A stretch of 13,881 nt of DNA from Lachnospiraceae bacterium (lineage in GTDB: Bacteria; Bacillota; Clostridia; Lachnospirales; Lachnospiraceae), in assembly GCA_009774345.1 (NCBI GenBank), contig VSNR01000117.1, positions 1 to 13,881 of the forward strand. The letters run 5' to 3'. Both the position numbers and the translations under genes were made by a program. The notes below the pieces were generated by a model that was given only the letters and a program-made list of their open reading frames with translations, was not told where the DNA came from and searched no databases. This document shows, in pieces, positions 6,708 through 13,834 of the stretch (position 1 is the stretch's first letter; each line of letters begins with the position of its first letter).

Positions 6708-8500
6708 GTAAATGGATGGTAGCGGCAAAACGGGCAGATTTTGATGCGATTGGCAGAAAATACCAGATCAGTCCAGTGCTTGCCCGCATTATCAGAAACA
6801 GAGATGTGACCGGGGACAGGGACATTGACAAATTTCTAAACGGGACGAGAGCAGACCTGTATGCGCCGGGGCTGATGAAAGATTTGGACAGGGCAGTGGA
6901 AATATTGCGGCAAAAGATTGCGGAGAAAAAGCGGATACGGATTATAGGGGATTATGATATAGATGGTATATGCTCTACCTATATCTTGTACAGAGGACTG
7001 ACAGCGTGCGGCGCGGAGGTGGACAGCGCCATTCCCCACAGAATCCGTGACGGGTACGGCTTAAATGAACATCTGATACAGGATGCTTTTGATGCGGGGA
7101 CAGACACGGTGCTTACCTGTGATAACGGGATTGCTGCCTATGATCAGATTGAGATGGCAAATGCGCTGGGTATGACGGTGATTGTGACAGACCATCATGA
7201 GGTTCCCTATGATGAGATGGATGGAAAAAGGCACTATAAGGTGCCAAGGGCGAGTGCCGTCGTGGACCCTAAGCAGGAGGATTGCGGATATCCTTTCCCG
7301 GAAATTTGCGGTGCTGTGGTGGCATATAAATTAATGCTGGCACTGCTCGCAGAGCATACGCGCACAGACTGGCAGAGCGTCATGGAGTCGGAGACCGGTC
7401 TCGAGCTTTTGGAGTTTGCGGCCTTTGCAACGATTGGGGATGTGATGGAGCTGCGGGATGAGAACCGTATCATTGTCAAGAATGGACTGGCGCTGATGGC
7501 AGATACGAGAAATATCGGATTAAAGGCATTGATGCAGGCGACAGGGACAGACCCGGCGCATATCAAGCCGTACACGGTAGGTTTTGTGCTGGGGCCTTGT
7601 CTGAATGCCACGGGAAGGCTTGACACGGCGCTCAATGCACTGGAACTGTTTCAGACACCAGACCGGGATCAGGCGGCGATACTGGCGGGCGATTTGAAAG
7701 CCATGAATGACAGCAGAAAAGAGCTTACTTTAAAGGGGGTTGAGGAGGCGGTTGTACAGATCGAACAGACAGGGCTTGACCGCGACAGGGTGCTTGTTGT
7801 GTATCTGCCCGAGGTGCATGAGAGTCTTGCCGGCATCATAGCGGGCAGACTCCGTGAAAAGTACTGCAAGCCGGTTTTTGTGCTCACGAGGGCAGAGGAG
7901 GGCGTCAAAGGCTCAGGCCGCTCGATCGAGGCATTTCATATGTATGATGAGCTGACAAAGTGCAAGGAGTTGTTTACCAAATACGGCGGTCATAAGCTGG
8001 CAGCAGGATTGTCGCTTGCGGAGGAGAACGTGCCTGTGCTGCGCCGCAGGCTCAATGAAAACTGCAATCTGACAGACGATGATTTTGAGGAGAAGGTTCT
8101 GATTGATGTGCCGATGCCGATGTCCTACGCAAGTCTTGCATTTATCGAGGAGCTGGAAAAACTAGAGCCTTTTGGCAATGGCAATCCCAAGCCGCAGTTT
8201 GCACAGAAGAATGTCCGTTTTGTGAGCGGAAAAGTGCTTGGCGCCAACCGCAATGTGGGAAAATATGTGGTGGAGGACGAGAACCGCAGAAGATATGACC
8301 TGATCTATTTTGGTGACATTGAAGGGTTTCACGCGTATGTGGCGGCAAAATACGGCGCGGCGGCACTGGACCGGCTATACCGTACCACAGCAGGCACCAG
8401 CGAAGGCGGGGAGATTGTCTTGTCTATTGTGTATTATCCTGATGTCAATGAATATAGGGGAAATGTATCTTTGCAGATGGTCATGAAGTATTATCAATAA
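6704..8500 (+). CDS. recJ: Single-stranded-DNA-specific 5'-3' exonuclease RecJ
   Basis: RecJ degrades single-stranded DNA from the 5' end during recombinational and mismatch repair. The 598-residue length is normal. The DHH phosphoesterase core has DYDIDG (Asp83, Asp85, Asp87), TCDNG (Asp140) and DHH (163-165), which bind the two metal ions. GPCLNATGRLDTA follows. The DHHA1 domain has GSGRSIEAF and the GGH motif (428-430), and the C-terminal region (about 465-598) fits the RecJ OB-fold. The ATG at 6704 overlaps the thioesterase stop (ATGA), so translation is probably coupled to it. It is the last gene of the plus-strand string, followed by an AT-rich hairpin and the 8565-8726 element. No truncation or missing motif is seen. 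Confidence 0.95.
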   Translation: MSKWMVAAKRADFDAIGRKYQISPVLARIIRNRDVTGDRDIDKFLNGTRADLYAPGLMKDLDRAVEILRQKIAEKKRIRIIGDYDIDGICSTYILYRGLTACGAEVDSAIPHRIRDGYGLNEHLIQDAFDAGTDTVLTCDNGIAAYDQIEMANALGMTVIVTDHHEVPYDEMDGKRHYKVPRASAVVDPKQEDCGYPFPEICGAVVAYKLMLALLAEHTRTDWQSVMESETGLELLEFAAFATIGDVMELRDENRIIVKNGLALMADTRNIGLKALMQATGTDPAHIKPYTVGFVLGPCLNATGRLDTALNALELFQTPDRDQAAILAGDLKAMNDSRKELTLKGVEEAVVQIEQTGLDRDRVLVVYLPEVHESLAGIIAGRLREKYCKPVFVLTRAEEGVKGSGRSIEAFHMYDELTKCKELFTKYGGHKLAAGLSLAEENVPVLRRRLNENCNLTDDDFEEKVLIDVPMPMSYASLAFIEELEKLEPFGNGNPKPQFAQKNVRFVSGKVLGANRNVGKYVVEDENRRRYDLIYFGDIEGFHAYVAAKYGAAALDRLYRTTAGTSEGGEIVLSIVYYPDVNEYRGNVSLQMVMKYYQ

Positions 8501-8523
8501 AGAATAAGTCGTTTTTATTCTTT
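8499..8523 (+). terminator. AT-rich hairpin at the end of recJ
   Basis: AAAGAATAA (8499-8507) and TTATTCTTT (8515-8523) form a 9-bp perfect stem around a 7-base loop, starting within the recJ stop codon. It has almost no GC pairs, so it probably acts only as a weak terminator or 3' stabiliser. Confidence 0.35.
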
Positions 8524-8564
8524 GTTAAGAAAAATTATGTTATTTTTACCATTAAAACACATTT

Positions 8565-8592
8565 TTGACACATTTGTTGGGTATAGTAATAT
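8565..8592 (+). promoter_or_regulatory. Intergenic promoter with consensus TTGACA
   Basis: A perfect -35 TTGACA at 8565-8570 is followed after 16 bases by TAATAT (8587-8592), a 4-of-6 match to the -10 consensus. A better hexamer, TATAGT at 8582-8587, is too close to TTGACA. No gene lies downstream on this strand, which is why a small RNA is suggested. Expected start is about 8594-8599. Confidence 0.5.
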
Positions 8593-8595
8593 ACA

Positions 8596-8726
8596 GATAG
8601 TTGAAGCAATCACTATCTCCCCCCTCATAAGAAAATATACAGTAAGAGTCAGGTTTTTACCTGGCTCTTATTGTATATAAACACACAGGCGTCTGTCAGT
8701 TTGCTGACAGACGCCTGTGTGTTTTC
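8596..8726 (+). ncRNA. Candidate small RNA with C-rich seed and tandem hairpins
   Basis: Transcription from the TTGACA promoter would give a noncoding RNA of about 130 nt. In order it has a small 5' stem GATAGT/ACTATC (8596-8601 with 8612-8617), an unpaired C-rich stretch UCCCCCCU (8618-8625), and a 20-bp hairpin (8635-8654 with 8659-8678, loop of four U). The terminator hairpin at 8680-8723 follows. The first long hairpin pairs fully only on this strand: two of its pairs are G-U wobbles in the plus-strand RNA and would be C-A mismatches in the minus-strand RNA. The C-rich part is the type of anti-Shine-Dalgarno seed seen in Firmicute sRNAs such as RsaE/RoxS, though I do not recognise this RNA as one of them. 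It may instead be only a complex 3' region of recJ. Confidence 0.45.
8680..8725 (+). terminator. Bidirectional terminator, perfect 20-bp stem
   Basis: Arms 8680-8699 and 8704-8723 are perfectly complementary around a TTTG loop; the core is CAGGCGTCTGTCAG. On the plus strand the stem runs into TTTT (8722-8725). On the minus strand it is followed by TTTATATAC. It lies between the convergent recJ string and the PBP gene, so it can end transcription from both sides. Confidence 0.88.
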
Positions 8727-8752
8727 TCTATTTGAAATTTTGGGATAGTTCC

Positions 8753-11416
8753 TTAGTCTGTGTCAGAGGCAGGTGCGGCCGGAGGTGGCGGTGCAGCCGC
8801 AGCGGCAGCTGCTGCGGCACGCTGTTGCATCTCAAGTACTTGCTGCTGCAGCACTTCCTGAGCATTTGGCGCTGCGAAGAAGATACTGTTGTGAGGGCAC
8901 ATCTGGGTATTCTGTGCAGTCTGTGTTTCAGGAAGGGCAGTAAGTGCAGTCGCCAGGTTGCTATCCTGTAATCTCGTGGGTACTTGTTCGATGACAGAGG
9001 CTTGTTTGAATGGACATTCTTCAGCGGCAGTCAGTCCTGAATACTGACAAATGTTTGAAAAATAATGTGCATCGCAGTATTCCGTTGGAACGGTTCCCTC
9101 TGCAAAATATTCCGTTTTGATACAGCCATCGCATACACCTGCAATGGGCAGCCTGCCTGATTTGGAACATACAGAGGCAGTGACAATGCCATTTGCCATC
9201 GGAAAGGATTTATATTCTAAGTTTTCGTGAATCCTTGACATGACTTTTTTCCACATTGTCTTGGACAGATTTTTTTCAGCAGAGGTTTTCATGCTGACGT
9301 TGTTATCGTATCCAGTCCAGGTAGTCGCAGTGTAATAAGGTGTATAGCCTGAAAACCAGACATCCTTGTAATCTGAGGTCGTGCCAGTCTTTCCTGCGAT
9401 CGCCATATTGCCAAAGTTTACAGAACCGCCAGTACCAGAGGTAACAACATCAACCATAGCGTTTGTGAGCAGCCATGCGGTTGATTCCTTGATGACCTGA
9501 GTTGACTCAGGAGCTGTGTTATCAATCAGAACATTGCCGTCATGGTCTACAATCTTGGTGTAAAGTTTTGGCTTAATATAGGTTCCCTGGTTTGCAATCG
9601 TTGCATAAGCAGCGTTGAGCTCCATATTGGTAACACCGTCAGTAATACCACCAAGAGCGAGCGGCTGACCGATATCAGACACCACAGAGCCATCTTTTTC
9701 GACACGCTTTTCTACTAATGTCGAGAAGCCAAAGTGCTGTAGATAGTCAAAGCCAAGTTGAGGAGAGATCTGGGTGAGAGTCTTCACCGCGACAATGTTT
9801 GCCGACTGTGCGATACCATATCGAAGGCTTAGTAGTCCCCTGTAATTGTTTCCCCACCAGTTCTTTACCGGGCGTCCCCCTGTGTAATTAAAGGGGGCAT
9901 CGTTCTGTACGTCAGCAAGTGTCAGACCGGCGCTGTCAAGCGCTGGTGCATAGGTAGATACTACCTTGAAGGTGGAACCGGGCTGTCTGGTGGTGTTGGA
10001 AGCTCTGTTCAGTGTTCGGCTTGCCTCCTTCACGCCGCGACCGCCAATCATTGCTACAACATAGCCTGTAGACTGATCCTCAACGGTGATGGAAACCTGT
10101 GGCTGCGGCGTCAGTGAGATGCGTTCACCGTCTACCTGATCGCCCTCAGACATCATCGCGTCCTTGTAGGCTTCAATGGCTGCATAGGCAGCCTCCTTGG
10201 TATCATAAAGCAGATTAAAGGAAGCATTTTGCTGTTTATAGTAAGCCTTGAACATTTCAGTGCTGTGGTTTTCTTTTTCGCCATTTGCTTTCTTGATTGT
10301 GAGCACATAGTTTAGATACCACTTGACTGTCTCGGGATAATTTGACTCGTCTGCATAGATTTCATCACAGATAGCCTGGATTTCTGGGTCTAGAGTTGTG
10401 TAGATGCTCAAACCGCCGCTGAACAGAAGCCAGTGTGCCTGTGTTTCATTAAAACCTTTGATTTCACTCAGATCAGATAACACCTGTTTCGTAACTTCGT
10501 CTACAAAGTATGTATAGACGGAATTATTATCTACAATTTCTTCATTTACTGCCAGAATACGGCTGTACACATCATCCGCCATCGCCTCATCATATTCGGC
10601 CTGTGTGATATATCCCTGTTTTTTCATTTTGTCCAGAACAGTCTGACGTCTTTCCTCGTTTTTTTCGGGATGGGATATAGGATTGTATTTTGAAGGATTT
10701 GATGTGGTGGCAGCGATGACAGCACTTTCAGAGAGCGTAAGCTGATAAGGCTGTTTGTTAAAATAACGCAGTGCAGCAGCTTTTACGCCCAGCGTATTCT
10801 GTCCCAGATTGATTGTGCTCATATAGATTTCCAGTATTTGATCTTTGGACATTTTTTTCTCGAGCTCGATTGCAAGATATTGTTCTTGAATCTTACGCTT
10901 GATCTTCTGCATGGTTTCTTCATTGACCCAATCGTCAAAAACATTGTTTTTGATGATCTGCTGTGTGATCGTAGATGCGCCCTGCGTCAGATCAAAATTT
11001 TGTACTGCCTCAAATGCAGCACGCAGGATACCGCGGATGTCGATGCCATTGTGGCTGTAAAAACGCTCGTCTTCGATCGCGACAAAGGCGTTTGCCAGGT
11101 GTTTGGGTATCCTGTCCATTTTCTCGTAACTCCGATTGGAATTGGCAGCTACGAGCTTTGTCAACTCATTGCCTTTGGCGTCGTAGACCACCGTGGCAAA
11201 TCCCTGCGGCAGAACTGCTGCCGGATCCACATCAGGCGCTGAACTCAAGATTCCCTTGAATGCACCAATACCAAAACAGGCACCGACGATCACGACAGAC
11301 AGTGTTCCGATCAGCATGAGCTTGAGTGCAGTGACAAAGAACAATTTCTTGAATTTTATGGTTTTTGAAGTCAGGGATTTTTGGACTCTTGAGACGCCCC
11401 TTTTCCCATAATTCAT
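8753..11416 (-). CDS. Class A penicillin-binding protein (PBP1A-type, bifunctional)
   Basis: This membrane-anchored enzyme polymerises glycan strands and crosslinks peptides in cell-wall synthesis. The 887-residue product starts at ATG 11416 behind GGAGGTGA. A cytoplasmic basic tail precedes one membrane helix (about 28-50). The GT51 transglycosylase (about 75-250) has EDERFYSHNGID with catalytic Glu115, QGASTITQQ (145-153) and the RKIQEQYLAIELEKKMSK region. The transpeptidase has SxxK (STFK, Ser481), SAN (538-540) and KTG (676-678). Between the domains, about 350-440 holds a charged insertion. After the transpeptidase comes a cysteine-bearing segment (Cys750, 762, 765, 781, 790, 801, 840), a glutamine-rich helix and a tail of nine alanines and four prolines ending ASDTD. 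It is transcribed towards recJ and away from the yigZ gene. Clostridial class A PBPs commonly have extended C-termini, but the Ala/Pro tail is striking. Confidence 0.95.
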   Translation of the reverse strand: MNYGKRGVSRVQKSLTSKTIKFKKLFFVTALKLMLIGTLSVVIVGACFGIGAFKGILSSAPDVDPAAVLPQGFATVVYDAKGNELTKLVAANSNRSYEKMDRIPKHLANAFVAIEDERFYSHNGIDIRGILRAAFEAVQNFDLTQGASTITQQIIKNNVFDDWVNEETMQKIKRKIQEQYLAIELEKKMSKDQILEIYMSTINLGQNTLGVKAAALRYFNKQPYQLTLSESAVIAATTSNPSKYNPISHPEKNEERRQTVLDKMKKQGYITQAEYDEAMADDVYSRILAVNEEIVDNNSVYTYFVDEVTKQVLSDLSEIKGFNETQAHWLLFSGGLSIYTTLDPEIQAICDEIYADESNYPETVKWYLNYVLTIKKANGEKENHSTEMFKAYYKQQNASFNLLYDTKEAAYAAIEAYKDAMMSEGDQVDGERISLTPQPQVSITVEDQSTGYVVAMIGGRGVKEASRTLNRASNTTRQPGSTFKVVSTYAPALDSAGLTLADVQNDAPFNYTGGRPVKNWWGNNYRGLLSLRYGIAQSANIVAVKTLTQISPQLGFDYLQHFGFSTLVEKRVEKDGSVVSDIGQPLALGGITDGVTNMELNAAYATIANQGTYIKPKLYTKIVDHDGNVLIDNTAPESTQVIKESTAWLLTNAMVDVVTSGTGGSVNFGNMAIAGKTGTTSDYKDVWFSGYTPYYTATTWTGYDNNVSMKTSAEKNLSKTMWKKVMSRIHENLEYKSFPMANGIVTASVCSKSGRLPIAGVCDGCIKTEYFAEGTVPTEYCDAHYFSNICQYSGLTAAEECPFKQASVIEQVPTRLQDSNLATALTALPETQTAQNTQMCPHNSIFFAAPNAQEVLQQQVLEMQQRAAAAAAAAAPPPPAAPASDTD

Positions 11417-11472
11417 AAAATCACCTCCGTAAAACAGTTGCTAAATACATTATGTAAAATTTCATTCTACTC

Positions 11473-11501
11473 ATTATAACAAATTACTTTCGGTAAATAA
11501 A
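11473..11501 (-). promoter_or_regulatory. Promoter of the PBP gene (minus strand)
   Basis: On the minus strand the consensus -10 TATAAT occupies 11478 down to 11473 and is preceded by TGT, an extended -10. The -35 at 11501-11496 reads TTTATT, a weak match. The leader is about 50 bases and ends in the strong GGAGGTGA site. Confidence 0.6.
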
Positions 11502-11534
11502 GGATTTTTTAACAGTCTTGACAGATATTTTAGA

Positions 11535-11563
11535 TTTTATACAGACTCTGTTTATGATATAAT
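11535..11563 (+). promoter_or_regulatory. Extended -10 promoter of the yigZ gene
   Basis: TGATATAAT at 11555-11563 is a consensus extended -10. The nearest -35-like sequence at proper distance is not clear: TTTTAT (11535-11540) is 17 bases upstream, and a perfect TTGACA at 11518-11523 is 34 bases away. The promoter lies about 60 bases from the divergent PBP promoter. Confidence 0.6.
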
Positions 11564-11598
11564 GGGAAGAAACAAGAGAATCGTGAGGGAGATTTAGG

Positions 11599-12270
11599 AT
11601 GGAAAAAGACAGAAACAGTCAGGAATATGAGGATTTTGTGCTGCTCACAAAAGGAGCGGAAGCACAGCTGGTGGAGAAGAAATCACGCTTTATTGCGACA
11701 GTGCGTCCTGTGGAGAGTGAGGAGGAGGCAGCAGCTTTCATCGAGGAGATGAAAAAGAAGTACTATGATGCCAGACACAATTGTTATGCATTTGTAATAG
11801 GAAGCAATGCGCAGCTCACCAGAAGCAGTGATGATGGGGAACCAAGCGGCACTGCGGGGCGTCCTATGTTAGAAGTGCTGCTTGGTAGCGGCATTCGCAA
11901 TGTTGCGGCAGTCGTGACGCGGTATTTTGGCGGGACGCTGTTGGGAACTGGCGGTTTGGTGCGGGCGTATTCGGGTGTACTCAAGCAGGCGCTTGAGCAG
12001 TGTGAGACTGCAAGACAGCATTATGGCGTCAGGATCAAGATTAAGGCGGATTACAATGCAGTCGGGAAAATCCAGTATCTTCTTGCCAGCAGAAATATAC
12101 AGGCACAGGACAGTGTCTATGCGGCAGATGTCGAGATGACGCTCATCGTGCCTATCGAGGAGTACGGCCGCCTGTGCAAAGAGATTGTGGAGGCGACAAG
12201 CGCGCGCGCGGAGATTGAGGAAGTGGAGAGGCTGTATTATATGGAAACAGAGAAGGAACTGACGAGATAG
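11599..12270 (+). CDS. YigZ/IMPACT family protein (UPF0029 + DUF1949)
   Basis: The 223-residue product belongs to the YigZ (YvyE) family, bacterial relatives of the eukaryotic translation regulator IMPACT. The bacterial role is uncertain; links to ribosomes or protein turnover have been suggested. The N-terminal UPF0029 domain (about 18-130) has the family motifs KKSRFIA, YDARHNCYAF, RSSDDGEPSGTAGRP (75-89) and TRYFGGTLLGTGGLVRAYS (107-125). The C-terminal part (about 140-205) fits the DUF1949 ferredoxin-like domain. GAGGGAG (11585-11591) lies 7 bases before the ATG. It is a single gene, divergent from the PBP and ended by the hairpin at 12315-12345. Length and motifs are normal. Confidence 0.93.
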   Translation: MEKDRNSQEYEDFVLLTKGAEAQLVEKKSRFIATVRPVESEEEAAAFIEEMKKKYYDARHNCYAFVIGSNAQLTRSSDDGEPSGTAGRPMLEVLLGSGIRNVAAVVTRYFGGTLLGTGGLVRAYSGVLKQALEQCETARQHYGVRIKIKADYNAVGKIQYLLASRNIQAQDSVYAADVEMTLIVPIEEYGRLCKEIVEATSARAEIEEVERLYYMETEKELTR

Positions 12271-12314
12271 AAGAGGATGTCTGAACAGCATCGGGGTTTG
12301 AGAAGGAACTGAAG

Positions 12315-12348
12315 TCCGCAGGGCAGCAGCGGCAAGCCCTGCGGATTT
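12315..12348 (+). terminator. GC-rich hairpin between convergent genes
   Basis: TCCGCAGGGC (12315-12324) and GCCCTGCGGA (12336-12345) form a perfect 10-bp stem with an 11-base loop and are followed by TTTAG. The T-run is short, but the position between yigZ and the minus-strand SpoIID-like gene fits a shared terminator. Confidence 0.65.
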
Positions 12349-12358
12349 AGCAGGTGGT

Positions 12359-13132
12359 TCATCCCGGCTCTGAGATGCGTGTCACGCCCACAAAGACCTC
12401 GGAAATTTTGTACCATGTAGGGTAGTCTACAATGCCAGTCGGCGCCAGTCCGAACACGCGCTGGAAGGTGCGCACGGCATTGGCAGTCGCAGGGCCAAAG
12501 ATCCCGTCCTCTGCGATGCGTGGAATCGCTGGATAATTCTGTGCGATACGGTTTAACTGCTGCTGCATCTGAAGCACTTTCTGGCCAGACGAGCCTACAG
12601 TCAGGTCATAACCCGGCCATGATGAAGGGACGCCGGAAATATAGGACGTGGAGTTGATATACATGTCGTTTCCATAATAATAACGGATGATCTCTATTGG
12701 CGTATACCCCTGATCGCCCAGATATTTGCTGCCCCACTGGGAGAGACCGTTGCAGGTCACGCGGTTTCCATCGCAGTAAGAGGTAAAAATCGGCTGCCGC
12801 ACACCCGGACGCGACAGATAGTTGGAGAAGATACTGTCCACAATGCGGCTGATATTTTCATAGATGTTTCTGCCGTGAATCCACTTCTGGTCGTAGGCGG
12901 TGGAGGACGTGATGGTGAAATTGTAGCCTTGATTCCGGTACCACGGAATCACCACTGATTGAGGGGAGCAGGGAGCTTGTGCTGGACAGGCTGGTGGTGA
13001 ATGTTGACGAAAATATTTGATATAAATTTCGATATAAATATCAGATAAAGGATTTGTGTTATTGTCTGAAACATCATAGAATGAAATTGAATATAAATGA
13101 CAGATTTGAATTTGAAGAAGTATTAAATTCAT
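12359..13132 (-). pseudogene. 5'-truncated SpoIID-like/peptidoglycan-binding protein
   Basis: Homology-like sequence runs only from about 12950 down to the stop at 12359. It begins at WYRNQGYNFTITSSTAYDQ, which fits the middle of a clostridial SpoIID-like protein, and continues with GLSQWGSKYLGDQGYTP and EIIRYYYG, matching the SpoIID pattern (GMSQYGA, EILKxYY). A C-terminal peptidoglycan-binding domain of the PF01471 type follows (VLQMQQQLNRI, DGIFGPATANAVRTFQ), ending VTRISEPG. The N-terminal half, where SpoIID proteins carry the catalytic glutamate and the EALRAQA-type helix, is absent. The reading frame stays open to an ATG at 13132, but the extra ~57 residues are low-complexity and isoleucine-rich, overlap the plus-strand ATPase remnant and have no ribosome site. 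Intact members are thought to act on cortex or cell wall in sporulation. I judge it a broken gene; a shortened expressed protein is possible. Confidence 0.7.
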
Positions 13133-13683
13133 TGCTTCATTTTACGAATGTGGATATATATGTGACAGGCAGTAATTCTAAATTTTTGTCAAAAGATGTT
13201 ATTACTGAATTTCGGGGAAGAGGTGATGAAGTTCATGTTTATCCACTGACTTTTAAGGAATTTATGCAGGTCTATAATGGGGACATGTATCATGGCTGGG
13301 CAGAATATACTATTTATGGCGGACTGCCACTTACAGTAACAATGAGGACAGAAGAACAGAAGATTCGTTATCTGACGAATCTATTTAATGAAACGTACTT
13401 AAAGGATATCATTGAGAGGCATCATATAGAAAAAACGCAGGAATTAGAAGATTTGGTGAATGTTCTGGCATCGGCAATTGGTTCACTGACAAATGTTCCC
13501 AAAATTGAAGCAACCTTTAAGAGCGTGTTCCAGTCAACTATGAGTGCGAATACCATCAGACAGTATATAGAGCATTTGGAAGATGCCTTTGTTGTAAACA
13601 AGGCAAATCGTTACAATGTTAAGGGAAGAAAGTATATTGGAACACCTGTCAAATACTACTTTGTCCGGCAAATTCAGGAATAG
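13081..13683 (+). pseudogene. Remnant of AAA ATPase with DUF4143 domain
   Basis: The product, 200 residues from ATG 13081, matches the middle of AAA_14/DUF4143 ATPases of Bacteria and Archaea, proteins often found singly with unknown function. Recognisable parts are FEEVLNSLLHFTNVDIYVTGSNSK (read as FEEVLNS plus the sensor TGSNS), the arginine-bearing TEFRGRGDEV, YPLTFKEFM, EYTIYGGLP, NLFNETYLKDII and the DUF4143 segment ending VKYYF. The Walker A region and Walker B DExQ that should precede it are missing: upstream is unrelated AT-rich sequence with a TGA in the same frame at 13018. After VKYYF the protein jumps to VRQIQE and stops, whereas family members go on with roughly 150-200 residues. 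There is no ribosome binding site before the start. It is therefore truncated at both ends and probably inactive. It is AT-richer than the genes to its left. Confidence 0.75.
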
Positions 13684-13692
13684 AATAGATAT

Positions 13693-13719
13693 AGGAGATT
13701 TTTAATGTTTGTACTGTAA
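13693..13719 (+). other. Orphan ribosome site and start codon with immediate stop
   Basis: AGGAG (13693-13697) stands 7 bases before ATG 13705, a good translation start, but the frame reads only MFVL before TAA (13717-13719). It may be the decayed beginning of a gene that once followed the ATPase. Confidence 0.35.
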
Positions 13720-13743
13720 AATGTGAAAAGGTTCTGCTATAAT
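13715..13743 (+). promoter_or_regulatory. Extended -10 promoter at the right end
   Basis: TGCTATAAT at 13735-13743 is a consensus extended -10; TGTAAA at 13715-13720 is a possible -35 at 17 bases. Transcription would start near 13750 and run towards the window edge. Confidence 0.5.
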
Positions 13744-13801
13744 AAAATTAAGGATGACATAGCGGAGAATGATATAAAACGAACTAAAGAGAGGTATTAT
13801 A

Positions 13802-13834
13802 ATGGACTTGAGAGTAAAAAGTTTGCACTATTAA
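13802..13834 (+). other. Ten-codon reading frame behind a good ribosome site
   Basis: AAAGAGAGG (13786-13794) lies 7 bases before ATG 13802, which begins a 10-residue frame (MDLRVKSLHY). With the promoter at 13715-13743 this could be a leader peptide or the truncated start of a gene. The window ends 47 bases later, so neither can be chosen. The rest of 13684-13881 shows no gene that I recognise. Confidence 0.25.

Noticed and set aside
8635..8678. First 20-bp hairpin as the terminator of the small RNA
   Set aside because: It is followed by TTGTATATAAAC inside its own stem and then A-rich sequence, without a T-tract; the next hairpin with TTTT is the better terminator.
8717..8971. 84-residue plus-strand frame over the PBP 3' end
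   Set aside because: Antisense to the Ala/Pro-coding tail and without a start signal; low-complexity composition explains the open frame.
11518..11523. TTGACA as the -35 box of the yigZ promoter
   Set aside because: It lies 34 bases from the consensus -10 at 11558, far beyond 16-18; hexamers at proper spacing from it (about 11540-11546) are poor.
12913..13683. Read-through or selenocysteine UGA at 13018 joining upstream sequence to the ATPase remnant
   Set aside because: Upstream codons in that frame are antisense to the SpoIID-like gene and show no ATPase motif, and no selenocysteine insertion structure is evident after the TGA.
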